This document shows positions 1 through 10,182 of a stretch of 64,000 nt of DNA, one piece after another (the stretch's first letter is position 1; the number at the start of each line of letters is the position of its first letter). The stretch spans positions 310,001 to 374,000 of the forward strand of contig OX365936.1 in NCBI GenBank assembly GCA_947243795.1, in the 5' to 3' direction. The translations under genes and the position numbers were made by a program. The notes beneath the pieces were generated by a model that saw only the letters and a program-made list of their open reading frames with translations, did not search any database and was not told the origin of the DNA. Source of the stretch: Saccharomyces uvarum (taxonomy: Eukaryota > Ascomycota > Saccharomycetes > Saccharomycetales > Saccharomycetaceae).

Positions 1-154
1 ATTACAACTCCGTCCATGCTAACTTTCCAGCCAACGTTATGCTGGACTTACTTTAATGTTACATTTCAACCACACTTTTTGCAATGTTGAAAAGGATTCA
101 ATAAACCAGTGTTATTTCTATTGATTTTGAAATCGATCGCAAGAACCAAAAAAA

Positions 155-286
155 ATGGAGACAAGCGCGGCCGTACAGGTTTCCGATAATGATCCCAAAC
201 GCCGTAAAGTGCAATGTAAGTTTTGCAATAAAAGAGGACATTTTGAACGTGAATGCAGAACTAGACTGGTCCTTATTGCCTTATAA
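155..286 (+). CDS. Small CCHC zinc-knuckle ORF, origin unknown
   Basis: A 43-codon ATG-started frame with an A-rich upstream context. It encodes a basic stretch (PKRRK) followed by CKFCNKRGHFEREC, a full C-x2-C-x4-H-x4-C zinc knuckle at about residues 21-34, then a short tail. Such knuckles bind single-stranded nucleic acid. They occur in host RNA-binding proteins and in Gag nucleocapsids of LTR retrotransposons. No other retroelement part (LTR, protease, polymerase) is visible in the 1.4 kb to its right, and the window edge hides what lies to the left. It could be a small real gene, the last exon of something larger, or a retroelement scrap. I do not recognise it in S. cerevisiae. Confidence 0.35.
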   Translation: METSAAVQVSDNDPKRRKVQCKFCNKRGHFERECRTRLVLIAL

Positions 287-1729
287 GACATCGGTAACAT
301 TATCGATGCGAAACTAAACTACTTGTGAAACGGTCAGCACCGCCTACCGCTCTTTTTTTCCTGAGAACAATCCTATTCCCTTATGACAAAAGGCTTAGAG
401 GATTACTGGTTCTTTGTACTAGATATTTTTAATACGTACTGAGGTATATATTACTTTTCTATTTTCACCAGACGTTTCCCATTTGTTTCGTGTGCCAAAT
501 GGGAACACGCGTCTTGCAAAGCACCAAATAAAATAGTCCTGTACCGAACATGCCACCAAAAGTACGCATAGATAGGCAAGACCTAGCAAGGCTTGTTCGC
601 GCTTGTTTCGCGCTTGTTGCGTGCGCCTGCATGGTTAGGAAGATGGTATAACGTGGCACTGCAATCAATGGCCTGGCCTGCCTGGCCTGGCCTGTAAACC
701 TAACCTGTTCATCTAAGAGAGCCAAAAAGCTTTCATTAGCTCCTGCCGACATCAGGTCTCGATGGGCCCCCCTTTTGGCCACAAATTGACACTACAGGAG
801 GAAGCAAGGACCACATAGGCATAGTTCAGCGTGCTCTTGAATTTCAAGGATGCGTATGTGCTATTAGTAAATGCGTTTTTCGCAAATGCCTTCCAGCCGC
901 TCTTTCCCCCACTTGCTTATCTGGTTGCCAGGATAGTAGACGTTGAGCCCAGCAGAGAAGAACCAGGTCCAATAATTATTGAACTTTAATTTTTGATTAA
1001 GATAACTGACCAACCGCTCGAGGATCGTGCGTATGGCTCTCTTTTTAAGGTGAATGTCGTAATTGTGGCACTACTAAAAAAGTATGCATGCCCTGGTTGA
1101 AGAGGGATTGAGGAATCGGTTAGCTCACCCGAGACAGCAGTGTCTGTATCGAAAGTAAAAAAGAAGAGGTACACTTGTTATAATGATTACTGTTTGCTGG
1201 CTTCTTTTCTTTAAACTCCGGCTCTTTTCTTGGCCATAACCATTTTACAGACAAAACATGGTACAAACTATCAAGAGAATGGACACAACTAACCCCACTT
1301 TATTCGAAATAAAAGGGTCTCTTGTTTTTGTTTTATTCCCCTTTTTCCCCTGATGTACCTTTTAGCATGGTTTTTGTACTATCAAATTTCAGCTTGGCGC
1401 CAAAAAATAAGGGACCAAACATGTTTTCCGTACGGGCTTTCTACTGCCATCCAGACTTGACACATATGATTACCATTTTGAGGTTACGCTCTGCTTCGAA
1501 GTGTGTGGCACTTTCAATTGAATGAGTACGTTACAAATAATGTGATATATAAAGGTACGAAACATGCGCCATTATCCTCCATTATTCTCTCTTGCTTTGT
1601 TTTTTAAATTAGTCTCTTTTATCAAAACATATATGTTTGTTGCTATAAGAGTATACTAAATTCAATATAACTAAGTTAGCTACCATAAACTGAGTTATTT
1701 ATCACAATAGTAACGATTACACCGATAAA
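287..1729. other. Intergenic region upstream of HXT10-like gene
   Basis: No convincing gene. A short CCTGG-type direct repeat lies near 668-692. The right part is the promoter of the hexose transporter, with a TATA element at 1546-1553. Short open frames on the minus strand (465-782, 986-1174) have no recognisable domain and look random. Confidence 0.5.
1546..1553 (+). promoter_or_regulatory. TATA box of HXT10-like gene
   Basis: TATATAAA followed by GG, 177 bp before the ATG at 1730. The leader between them is pyrimidine- and A-rich, as usual for a regulated yeast TATA promoter. Placement is by motif only. Confidence 0.5.
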
Positions 1730-3370
1730 ATGGCTAGTACAAACGTGTCGGTTTTAGAGGCTTCTACTAAGATTTCCACTTCACCAAGTGGAAAAGAGGA
1801 AGTCAAGCAAACACCTGAAGTACGGGAACTTAGCCCGGATATACCAAATAAGCCCATCATTGCTTACTGGACAGTGATGGGTCTCTGTCTCATGATTGCC
1901 TTTGGGGGGTTCATCTTTGGTTGGGATACAGGAACCATTTCTGGATTTATCAACCAAACAGACTTCAAGAGAAGGTTTGGTGAAGAACAGAGAGACGGGA
2001 GCTATCAACTATCGGATGTTAGGACCGGGTTGATTGTTGGTATCTTCAACATAGGTTGCGCAGTGGGAGGATTAACGCTGGGACGCTTAGGTGACATTTA
2101 TGGGCGTAGAATTGGCTTGATGTGCGTTATCCTGGTGTACATTGTTGGCATTATCATCCAGATCGCTTCCGTTGACAAGTGGTACCAATACTTTATAGGT
2201 AGGATAGTTTCTGGCATGGGTGTTGGTGGTGTTGCTGTGTTGTCTCCAACTTTAATTTCAGAGATTTCTCCAAAACACCTAAGAGGCACTTGCATTTCTT
2301 TCTACCAGTTGATGATTACTCTTGGGATATTCTTAGGCTACTGTACAAACTACGGTACCAAGAAATATTCCAATTCAATTCAATGGAGAGTCCCCCTGGG
2401 GTTGTGCTTCGCATGGGCAATCTTCATGGTAGTTGGAATGGTTATGGTTCCAGAATCACCAAGATTTTTAGTTGAGAAGGGTAGATATGAAGAAGCCAGA
2501 AGGTCCTTAGCGAAATCAAACAAGGTCACAGTTACCGACCCCGGTGTGGTTTCAGAGGTCGACGCAATAGTCGCTAATATGGAAGCGGAGAGGGCCGCTG
2601 GGAACGCAAGCTGGAGCGAATTATTCTCTAACAAAGGAGCGATTTTACCAAGGGTTATTATGGGAGTCGTTATTCAGTCCTTACAACAACTTACTGGCTG
2701 CAACTATTTTTTTTACTACGGTACAACCATTTTCAACGCAGTCGGAATGGAAGACTCTTTCGAGACGTCCATTGTGCTCGGGGTTGTCAACTTTGCATCT
2801 ACCTTTGTTGCGTTATACATTGTCGACAAATTTGGACGCCGGAAGTGTTTATTATGGGGGTCTGCATCAATGGCCATTTGTTTTGTCATATTTGCCTCAG
2901 TTGGTGTCACAAGACTATGGCCACATGGAAAAGACCAGCCATCCTCCCAAAGTGCAGGTAATGTCATGATCGTTTTTACGTGTTTTTTCATTTTCTGTTT
3001 TGCTATTACTTGGGCTCCAATCGCCTATGTCATTGTGGCAGAAAGTTACCCATTACGAGTGAAGAATCGTGCTATGGCTATTGCAGTTGGAGCGAACTGG
3101 ATGTGGGGCTTTTTGATCGGCTTCTTCACACCCTTTATTACCAGAGCCATAAGTTTTTCTTATGGCTATGTTTTCATGGGCTGTTTAATCTTTTCGTACT
3201 TTTATGTTTTCTTCTTTGTTTGTGAGACAAAAGGACTAACTTTGGAAGAAGTCAACGAAATGTATGAAGAGAGGATAAAGCCATGGAAATCTGGCAGCTG
3301 GATCCCAAGTGCTAAGAGGTTAGAACAACCAACAGACAGCACCCCGCTAGACGTAGAGGATAGCAAATAA
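1730..3370 (+). CDS. HXT10: Hexose transporter, HXT10-like
   Basis: A 546-aa major-facilitator sugar porter, the same length as S. cerevisiae Hxt10, that moves glucose and other hexoses across the plasma membrane by facilitated diffusion. About 12 membrane segments follow a soluble 60-residue N-terminus. Visible signatures are [10 protein letters not shown] after TM2, [12 protein letters not shown] at the end of the first half, the [15 protein letters not shown] sugar-binding stretch of TM7, [17 protein letters not shown], and [16 protein letters not shown] at the C-terminus. From memory it is closer to Hxt10 than to Hxt8, 9 or 11, above all around GVTRLWP and the SQSAGN loop. In S. cerevisiae HXT10 lies on chromosome VI, whereas here it lies next to URM1 of chromosome IX. 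The frame is intact with no sign of decay. Confidence 0.85.
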   Translation: MASTNVSVLEASTKISTSPSGKEEVKQTPEVRELSPDIPNKPIIAYWTVMGLCLMIAFGGFIFGWDTGTISGFINQTDFKRRFGEEQRDGSYQLSDVRTGLIVGIFNIGCAVGGLTLGRLGDIYGRRIGLMCVILVYIVGIIIQIASVDKWYQYFIGRIVSGMGVGGVAVLSPTLISEISPKHLRGTCISFYQLMITLGIFLGYCTNYGTKKYSNSIQWRVPLGLCFAWAIFMVVGMVMVPESPRFLVEKGRYEEARRSLAKSNKVTVTDPGVVSEVDAIVANMEAERAAGNASWSELFSNKGAILPRVIMGVVIQSLQQLTGCNYFFYYGTTIFNAVGMEDSFETSIVLGVVNFASTFVALYIVDKFGRRKCLLWGSASMAICFVIFASVGVTRLWPHGKDQPSSQSAGNVMIVFTCFFIFCFAITWAPIAYVIVAESYPLRVKNRAMAIAVGANWMWGFLIGFFTPFITRAISFSYGYVFMGCLIFSYFYVFFFVCETKGLTLEEVNEMYEERIKPWKSGSWIPSAKRLEQPTDSTPLDVEDSK

Positions 3371-4396
3371 AATAGTCTTTGATATTTATATTTATAATGC
3401 CTGATGAACAAAAATACTAATAGTTAATGTTTGAGAGGAAGAGAGAGAATCTTGTATGCCTTCCCGCGAAAATTAAGCCTTTATACTTTTTACCCTGAGT
3501 GTCACAAATGAAGGAAAAAAGAATATTTGCGTCGCTGGGCTGAGAGATTCGTATATTAGCTGCAAAACGGACGTGCTATATATGACTTGAATATTTCCGG
3601 TATGCTTGACTAGATATGTAATTGTGCTTTACTTTCTCCGTATTAAGAACGGGACAAAGGCTTCTAGGCTAGCTTCTTCCCCTGGAATGAAAGTAGGTTA
3701 AGCGACAAAACGTCATATCCAACCCAAACGATTGACGGCAAAGATTGGATTATGGATGAGTGAACGTATTATATTAATTTCTGGAAACTATTTAAGATGA
3801 AGGTAGGTAGGTACTGAAGTTACAGGGAGAGGTTTTTTAATGATTTTCTCCTCCTTCTCCTTTCTATACCAATGAAGAATGTTAACAGCTAAACATTAAA
3901 AACAACAAAGAATAAGGCGCGCTTGTAACCAAATTTCGTAAAAGCAATACAGTAACTAACTTGGCTCATGCATAGCAGGGGTGCTATTTATTTCAAGTAC
4001 TGATTATTCAATTGCCACCTGCACCTGTTGGTCCAATACATGTTTCTAAAGTTGTAATAGCATTCTTCAAAACTATCAAGAAGCGTCCAATATGCAAATA
4101 TACATATATACAAACATTCTAGTCTGTCAGCCAGTATATACCGGAAGCAAGGGGGGGGGGGGGGGGGCAGTTTGACTGCATGGCGCAAGTGACCACGGTT
4201 GTCTCATTTTACAGGCTCTCGATTTAGTCTCTTTTTTCTGTTTTTTCCAGTTCGGCTGAAAAATTGCAAAAAAAAGTAATGGCATCGACCTAATTGATTT
4301 TGATTAATGCATATTATAGATGCGTCAAATAACATCAAAATAGAGCAATATTGGCCTCTGGTTCCTAGTACGAGACAAAGAAATAACCAAGGCAAA
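3371..4396. other. Intergenic region containing the VI/IX synteny junction
   Basis: About 1 kb without a supported gene. The left end is the 3' region of the HXT10-like gene and the right end is the URM1 promoter. In S. cerevisiae FAA3 lies directly upstream of URM1, and I see no FAA3 remnant here. A run of 17 G residues (4151-4167) stands out. No LTR or tRNA that could have mediated a rearrangement is visible. Confidence 0.5.
4151..4167 (+). repeat. Homopolymer G17 tract
   Basis: Seventeen consecutive G residues, 230 bp upstream of the URM1 start. Long G runs are rare in AT-rich yeast intergenic DNA. The exact length may vary or be a sequencing artefact. Confidence 0.9.
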
Positions 4397-4696
4397 ATGG
4401 TGAATGTGAAAGTGGAATTTTTAGGCGGACTGGATGCTATTTTTGAAAAGCAGAGGGTGCATAAAGTCACCGTAGACAAAGAGGATCCTGTAACAGTGGG
4501 TGACTTGATTGAGCATATCGTGTCCACCATGATTAAGAATCCCAATGACGTCACCATTTTCATCGAAGACGACTCTATAAGGCCCGGCATTCTCACATTA
4601 ATCAACGATACTGATTGGGAGCTCGAAGGTGAAAAGGACTGTGTCTTGGAAGATGGCGATATCGTCTCTTTCACTTCCACGTTGCACGGTGGCTAA
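4397..4696 (+). CDS. URM1: Ubiquitin-related modifier Urm1
   Basis: A 99-aa beta-grasp protein ending in the required Gly-Gly (HGG). Urm1 is activated by Uba4 as a C-terminal thiocarboxylate. It acts as a sulfur carrier for 2-thiolation of the wobble uridine in cytosolic tRNAs for Lys, Glu and Gln, and as a protein modifier, for example of Ahp1. The start at MVNVKVEF was chosen because it gives exactly the S. cerevisiae length. The frame is open a further 30 codons upstream, but that stretch shows no conservation that I recognise. About ten residues differ from S. cerevisiae, mostly conservative changes. Confidence 0.97.
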   Translation: MVNVKVEFLGGLDAIFEKQRVHKVTVDKEDPVTVGDLIEHIVSTMIKNPNDVTIFIEDDSIRPGILTLINDTDWELEGEKDCVLEDGDIVSFTSTLHGG

Positions 4697-4730
4697 AATA
4701 AAGGAAAAGCAAATAATAATTAACAAGCAA

Positions 4731-4731
<1 letters not shown>

Positions 4732-4776
<45 letters not shown>
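4732..4776. repeat. (TA)n microsatellite in URM1 3' region
   Basis: Uninterrupted alternating T and A over about 45 bp, 35 bp after the URM1 stop and between the convergent URM1 and NAS2 genes. TA-rich stretches of this kind can act in yeast 3'-end formation as efficiency elements, and they are length-variable. Confidence 0.9.
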
Positions 4777-4783
<7 letters not shown>

Positions 4784-4903
4784 CATACTGTCAAACGGAT
4801 AACAGGTTATATAACGCAGGCGATATGCAAGTAGTATAAAAAGTAATGATGATAACTAGGACTTTATTACATAATGAAGCTTTTTCTCCTTTTTAAGTTT
4901 AAC

Positions 4904-5575
4904 TCACAACTCTTGTATTCTACAGCCCAAAAGACCTCTGCCGTCCCAGCCCCTGGAAGGTGTCAGCGACGTAGTGAGAATTTTCCCATCTCTTAAGAGA
5001 CGCACAGGTAATGGTTTGTCTTCATTCTTTATGACAGCCATCTGAATGTTTTGTAGTTTGGAATGGTTTGCCGCATGCACGGTGCCAATGGAAATCAGTT
5101 TATCATCGACCTGAATGTCGGCTTTATCCGATGGGCTGCCTGTAACGACCTCACTGATGAATGCAAAGGGGATAGTGTACTGGATGGGTCGATCTTCATT
5201 GCCCCTGCCGTTGCCGTCCACCGTTTTGTGAGTATTGACGTTCATTCTATCAAAGTGCTGATTCAGCAGGACATGTGACCTTTGCAAAAGGTGGTTCAAG
5301 TCGTTCTTCAGCATATTGACGTTTTTCCTGATCATGGTGATCTGCAGAACGTCTACGTCCGAACGAGGATATCCATCTGGCGTCACCAGCGCAGAATCCA
5401 TACCAATATCGTGCTCCTTGAGCACGCTGAAATAAGCCTCCAACTGTGCCTCGATATCTGTCTTTAACACCATCAATTCCGCTAGTTTAAAGTCGTCCAT
5501 CTGGTCTACCCTCGACGTTAGGCTCGGGTCTATCTTGACATTGGCCAACAAATCGCTTAATTCCTTCTCCTCCAT
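4904..5575 (-). CDS. NAS2: Proteasome base assembly chaperone Nas2 (PDZ protein)
   Basis: A 223-aa protein (220 in S. cerevisiae), orthologue of human p27/PSMD9. Nas2 binds the C-terminal tail of the ATPase Rpt5 and holds it until the regulatory-particle base is assembled. Residues 1-115 form the helical N-terminal domain with the conserved stretch SALVTPDGYPRSDVDV. Residues about 133-205 form the PDZ domain, beginning IPFAFISEVV and containing GSPSDKADIQVDDKLISIG. The conserved C-terminal GLLGCRIQEL is present. The linker near residues 113-130 is variable. It is convergent with URM1 and divergent from YIA6. Confidence 0.96.
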   Translation of the reverse strand: MEEKELSDLLANVKIDPSLTSRVDQMDDFKLAELMVLKTDIEAQLEAYFSVLKEHDIGMDSALVTPDGYPRSDVDVLQITMIRKNVNMLKNDLNHLLQRSHVLLNQHFDRMNVNTHKTVDGNGRGNEDRPIQYTIPFAFISEVVTGSPSDKADIQVDDKLISIGTVHAANHSKLQNIQMAVIKNEDKPLPVRLLRDGKILTTSLTPSRGWDGRGLLGCRIQEL

Positions 5576-5958
5576 CGTGGTCTGCTCTTGCTTCTCTCAC
5601 TCTGGTACCACATCTCCTGGGTTCCTTAATCCCATTTTTTTCCCCTTTATTATTTAATATTCAACCATGATGAGGTGAGCCTTGCAGAACATACCAGGGC
5701 GGACACAAAGAACAGTAATTCTACCAACACCAAGTGCTGGCCACCAGAAAGGTCCACACGACCAGATCAACAAGCTGTCCTCAGGCCAGCCACCAGCCCG
5801 AAAGACCCTTTTGAGAAGCCCATCATAATATGGTCCAATAGCAGCCATTTCTAGGGGTTACCCACCGGCCTATCCTTATTTAGTTCTGAAAAGAATCGCT
5901 ACCGCAGCCAGTCGCAATGGCTGCGATAACAGTACCGAAGAGAGCAGTTACTGGCACC
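5576..5958. other. NAS2-YIA6 divergent promoter region
   Basis: About 380 bp shared by two divergent genes. It is unusually GC-rich for yeast intergenic DNA in its right half. No clear TATA box or factor site was recognised. It includes 42 bp in frame upstream of the chosen YIA6 start (alternative ATG at 5917). Confidence 0.4.
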
Positions 5959-7077
5959 ATGACGCAGGCTGATAATCCCGTCCCCACCTGCAGTGTGCTG
6001 CCCAAGCGGCAGCACACTTCAGAGCACGAAGAGCCCCTGTTACTGCATGAAGAACAACTGATATTCCCCGATCATGCCTCACAACTATCATCCGCGGACA
6101 TCATCGAGCCCATCCAGAAGAACAGCAGCATGGACTCCATCACCGGGGCTACGCTGCGGAGCAGCCCTGTGTCCCTGTCCTCGACGCAGATTACTGCTCT
6201 TTCAGGCGCCATTGCTGGGTTCTTATCGGGCGTGGCAGTGTGTCCCCTCGACGTTGCCAAAACACGACTGCAAGCACAGGGTCTACAGACTCGGTTTGAG
6301 AACCCTTACTACAGAGGCATCCTGGGGACCCTAAGCACCATAGTGAGAGACGAGGGCTCACAGGGGCTATACAAAGGGCTGGTGCCGATAGTCCTGGGCT
6401 ATTTCCCCACTTGGATGATATACTTCTCCGTGTATGAAGTCAGCAAGAAATTCTTCCATGGCGTCTTCCCCCAGTTCGACTTCATCGCTCAATCGTTTGC
6501 TGCCATCACAGCGGGGGCCGCATCCACCACGCTGACCAACCCAATCTGGGTGGTGAAGACAAGACTCATGTTGCAATCAAACCTCGGGGAGCATCCCACC
6601 CATTACAGGGGCACGTTCGATGCGCTCAAGAAAATATCTTCCCAGGAAGGTTTCAAAGCACTTTATGCGGGGCTGGTCCCCTCATTGTTAGGATTGTTCC
6701 ATGTGGCTATCCATTTCCCTATATACGAAGAGTTGAAGATAAGATTCCATTGCTATTCCCGGGCTGATAACGGGACATCCATCGATCTGCAACGGTTGAT
6801 CATGGCGTCATCTGTGTCCAAAATGATCGCATCAACAGTTACGTATCCACACGAAATCTTACGAACCAGGATGCAATTAAAGTCGGACATACCGGACTCC
6901 ATTCAACGACGGTTGTTCCCGCTGATCAAGGCAACCTACGCGCAAGAAGGGCTCAAGGGATTCTATTCCGGTTTCACTACGAACCTAATACGAACCATTC
7001 CGGCTTCTGCAATCACTCTAGTATCCTTTGAATATTTCAGAAACCGCCTGGAAAACATCAACTCTGTGGAAATATAA
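5959..7077 (+). CDS. YIA6: Mitochondrial NAD+ carrier Yia6/Ndt1
   Basis: A mitochondrial carrier family protein that imports NAD+ into the matrix. Three tandem repeats of about 100 residues each carry the carrier signature at the first helix: [20 protein letters not shown] and [11 protein letters not shown] soluble N-terminus of about 75 residues precedes them. The start at MTQADN gives 372 aa, matching the 373 aa of S. cerevisiae, whose protein begins MTQTDN. An in-frame ATG at 5917 would add 14 residues ([10 protein letters not shown]...), so a longer form is possible. The LTR downstream does not touch the gene. Confidence 0.95.
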   Translation: MTQADNPVPTCSVLPKRQHTSEHEEPLLLHEEQLIFPDHASQLSSADIIEPIQKNSSMDSITGATLRSSPVSLSSTQITALSGAIAGFLSGVAVCPLDVAKTRLQAQGLQTRFENPYYRGILGTLSTIVRDEGSQGLYKGLVPIVLGYFPTWMIYFSVYEVSKKFFHGVFPQFDFIAQSFAAITAGAASTTLTNPIWVVKTRLMLQSNLGEHPTHYRGTFDALKKISSQEGFKALYAGLVPSLLGLFHVAIHFPIYEELKIRFHCYSRADNGTSIDLQRLIMASSVSKMIASTVTYPHEILRTRMQLKSDIPDSIQRRLFPLIKATYAQEGLKGFYSGFTTNLIRTIPASAITLVSFEYFRNRLENINSVEI

Positions 7078-7923
7078 TCAATTTACAAGTGTCATTTCAT
7101 ACCGAACATGCACCACGAACACGTACTCAACCTCGCACGCAAATACAGCTTGTACATATATTGACCTTTAAAGTTGTATGATGATCTTTGGGATTCCATT
7201 AATCCTTAATGTTATAATATTACGTATAGAGATTATACTAGAGATTCTCCTCATGGATTTAGGAATCCGCAAAAAGGAATCTGCAATTTTGCATAATATT
7301 ATAGATGATTCTGTTCCTCTTTTTATATGTTATCATTCATTGATCCTATTACAATATCAATCCTTGCGTTTCAGCTTCCATTAATTTCGATGACAGTTGG
7401 AATCTTAAGTTACTGGTCTTGTAATTTATGTCATCTTTTAACACCGTATATAATAGTAATAGATGGACGATAGTTGAATCTTGTTCCAACAGAATATATC
7501 TTACGAAAAGATGATTTCTTCCTCCCAAATATTCAAACAAACTGCATTCGTCACCAGCTAAATGCCCCACATATACACATACTTATACACACAAATATAT
7601 AGACGATATACCTATACATTACCATACACTTGACAACATTCTATACTGGTCATCTGCCTGGCGTCATTTTACATTATGGCTACCATAATAGGGCATATGG
7701 CATCAACTTCAGTATGGGCCGCATTTTTGAAGCGAAAACAGGTGCAAACAAAATGATCAATTAAACGTGGTGCGAAGCAGAGAGACAACACAGACTAGTG
7801 AAGACCTTACTATCTGGATACGTGTGCCATTTCCTCGTGTTCATTATCACATTTTTTTCTGTCTCTTTTTTTGCCCTTGATTTCGAGAAGTTAAGTTTGA
7901 TATAGGCTCACTGTAAAACAGCC
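7078..7923. other. YIA6-EPS1 intergenic region with solo LTR
   Basis: About 850 bp. The left third holds a degraded delta LTR on the minus strand. The remainder is AT-rich and serves as the EPS1 promoter, with pyrimidine-rich DNA at about 7850-7880. No tRNA gene is seen here, although Ty1-type insertions usually target tRNA neighbourhoods. Confidence 0.6.
7182..7491 (-). mobile_element. Solo delta LTR (Ty1/Ty2 family), fossil
   Basis: Read on the minus strand, the element begins TGTTGGAACAAG and shows delta landmarks in order: ATACGGTGTTA, AAGATGACA, TGGAAGCTGAAACGCAAGG, TGTAATAGGATCAATGAAT, and an end close to AATGGAATCCC. Only one LTR is present, with no internal region, so it is a solo LTR left by recombination. 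Its left boundary is approximate, and no clean target duplication was recognised. Divergence from the delta consensus suggests an old insertion. Confidence 0.85.
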
Positions 7924-10026
7924 ATGACAACACATCTGAAGAGGCACCTATTGGCCTTCCTGCCTTTCATATCTCTTCTGGTGACCCTCACAGTAACGGC
8001 TGTCGAACCACCTAAAGGATTTCCAGAGCCCTTAAACACAAAGAACTTCAAAGAAGAGCTGTCCAAGGGGCTGCATATTATCGATTTCTATAGTCCATAC
8101 TGCCCACATTGCAAGCACTTGGCACCCGTTTGGATGGAGACGTGGGAGGAATTTAAAGATGAAGGCAAGAAACTCAATATAACTTTTTCACAAGTTAATT
8201 GTATTGAGAGTGCAGATTTATGTTCAGATGAAAATATTGCATTCTTTCCTGACGTTAGACTTTATAATCCGTCAGGATACCTGAAATCATTTACTGAAAG
8301 GCTAAAAACCAAAGAGTCTTTGATAGCGTTTGCGCGTAAGGAGTCTATGGACCCAGACAACCTCGACATTGATTTGGGTTCTGTCTTAAGTCAAAGTCAA
8401 CATCTCGAAGGTTTTGATTTTATCAAACTAATTGCTGGTAAGGCTGATAGGCCATATTTGGTTTCCTTCTGGCCAACTAAAAATTTGAAAGATAGTGATG
8501 ATTCTGTAAATTTCGAGAACTGTGACAAATGCCATGAATTCCAAAGAACTTGGAAAATCGTTTCCAGACAATTGATTAGCGAGGATATAAAGACAGGCCA
8601 CGTAAATTGCGAATCCAACCCAACGCTTTGTGAAGAACTAGGGTTTTCTGACCTGGTGAAAATAACCAACCACAGGGGCGATAGAGAACCCAAAGTGGCA
8701 TTAGTTTTACCCAATAAAACTTCAAATAATTTAATCGATTATCCAAAGGGCTTCTCCGTGAAGTCAAAAGATTATGTGGATTTTGCCAGAAGGACTTTTG
8801 CCAACAGTAAGTTCCCTAATATAACGAGAGAGGATCTTATAACAGTGAATAGGAGAATTGACTTTTTGAAAGAAAAAGGACCATCATATAACAATGATAT
8901 TCACTTGGTCTTCTCATATGACCCCGAAACCGTTGTGACTGAAGACTTTGACATTTTAGAATACCTGATTGAACCTCTTTCTAAGATTCCAAATATCTAT
9001 TTACACCAGATCGACAAAAATTTGATAGATCTATCTCACGATATTTTAGAAAGTATGTATGAAAAGATTAATTACAACACCAGTGAAGCTCAAAAGAATT
9101 TTAATGAAGAATACTTTACCATGAACACGGTTACACAACTGCCAACTTTCTTTCTGTTCAGAGATGGTGACTATGTATCCCATGTCTACCCCGGATATTC
9201 TACAACAGAAATGAGAAATATCAAGGAAATTATGAGATGGGTGCAAAAGTACTCTAATCCCTTGGCGACAGAAATCACCTCATCTAATTTAAGGGAGTGG
9301 ATGTCGTTTCAAACTGAAAGTTACAGTAATTTAGCCATTCAATTAGTGAGTACTGGTAGTGATAAGCAAATTAAGGGAAGTAATACACTTATCCGTAAGC
9401 TTCTTCTCGCCAGTTTCGATTATGAACATGTTCGTATGGAAGATAACTTTGAACAAATAAATGATAAAAGAACGAATAAAGCCGATAGTATTAAGTTACT
9501 AAAGGAGAAAAAGGCACCAGCCGACAAAGTTGTTGATAAGATGCGTGAAGAAATTCCTCATATAGATAATAATAAATTATTGCTGGGTTATTTAGATGTT
9601 TCCAAAGAAAGAAATTTTTTTAGAAGATTTGGTATAATTGGGGACCACAAGGTTGGAGATGTCATTATAATTGACAAATCAAACAACTTCTATTATACAA
9701 AAGATAATTTTGGTAATACTTTGACGTCCAATGAACCTCTCTTACTAAGAGAAGCGTTTGTGTCCCTAAATATTCCATCCAAGGCCCTGTATAGCTCTAA
9801 GATGAAGGGGAGATTGATGAATTCTCCATTCCATAACGCTTTTAGCTTCTTAGACATAGTCCATCAGAACGGCATTTACGGCTATCTTTGTATCATTATT
9901 TTGATTATCATGATCCTTAAAAGCCTTTCCCTTTACAAAAAATACAAAATAAGGAAGCACTATAGGTCGAAGAGGAACGCAGTTGGCATCCTAGGGAACG
10001 CGGAAAAGAAGAAAAATCAAGACTAG
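7924..10026 (+). CDS. EPS1: ER protein disulfide isomerase-like Eps1
   Basis: A 700-aa (S. cerevisiae 701) type I membrane member of the PDI family. Eps1 works in ER quality control and was found as a suppressor of the dominant pma1-D378N mutant. An N-terminal signal peptide (about 1-27) leads to a thioredoxin domain with the active site C60-P-H-C63. A second CxxC (CDKC, near residue 200) lies in the next domain. Several N-glycosylation sequons follow. A transmembrane helix (GIYGYLCIIILIIMILKSL, about 655-675) precedes a basic cytosolic tail that ends KKKNQD, a lysine-rich ER-retention-like end. The C-terminal half is the more divergent part. Confidence 0.95.
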   Translation: MTTHLKRHLLAFLPFISLLVTLTVTAVEPPKGFPEPLNTKNFKEELSKGLHIIDFYSPYCPHCKHLAPVWMETWEEFKDEGKKLNITFSQVNCIESADLCSDENIAFFPDVRLYNPSGYLKSFTERLKTKESLIAFARKESMDPDNLDIDLGSVLSQSQHLEGFDFIKLIAGKADRPYLVSFWPTKNLKDSDDSVNFENCDKCHEFQRTWKIVSRQLISEDIKTGHVNCESNPTLCEELGFSDLVKITNHRGDREPKVALVLPNKTSNNLIDYPKGFSVKSKDYVDFARRTFANSKFPNITREDLITVNRRIDFLKEKGPSYNNDIHLVFSYDPETVVTEDFDILEYLIEPLSKIPNIYLHQIDKNLIDLSHDILESMYEKINYNTSEAQKNFNEEYFTMNTVTQLPTFFLFRDGDYVSHVYPGYSTTEMRNIKEIMRWVQKYSNPLATEITSSNLREWMSFQTESYSNLAIQLVSTGSDKQIKGSNTLIRKLLLASFDYEHVRMEDNFEQINDKRTNKADSIKLLKEKKAPADKVVDKMREEIPHIDNNKLLLGYLDVSKERNFFRRFGIIGDHKVGDVIIIDKSNNFYYTKDNFGNTLTSNEPLLLREAFVSLNIPSKALYSSKMKGRLMNSPFHNAFSFLDIVHQNGIYGYLCIIILIIMILKSLSLYKKYKIRKHYRSKRNAVGILGNAEKKKNQD

Positions 10027-10182
10027 ACTGTATGAATAATTACAGAGATGAAATTTTCGGTATTTTATGATGCTATCATAGCTACCCTTCATATTATGTA
10101 TACGTATTAATAATTCACTATTCATATAACGTCACTGATTTTATCATTTCGTTAATTTGTTTTAATGTACAAATGCAAATGT

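Noticed and set aside
3384-3394. Exact 11/11 ARS consensus ATTTATATTTA after HXT10
   Set aside because: The 11-bp motif is common in AT-rich DNA and alone does not predict an origin; no supporting B elements identified.
7178-7384. 68-codon ORF upstream of EPS1
   Set aside because: Lies inside the solo delta LTR and is chance coding.
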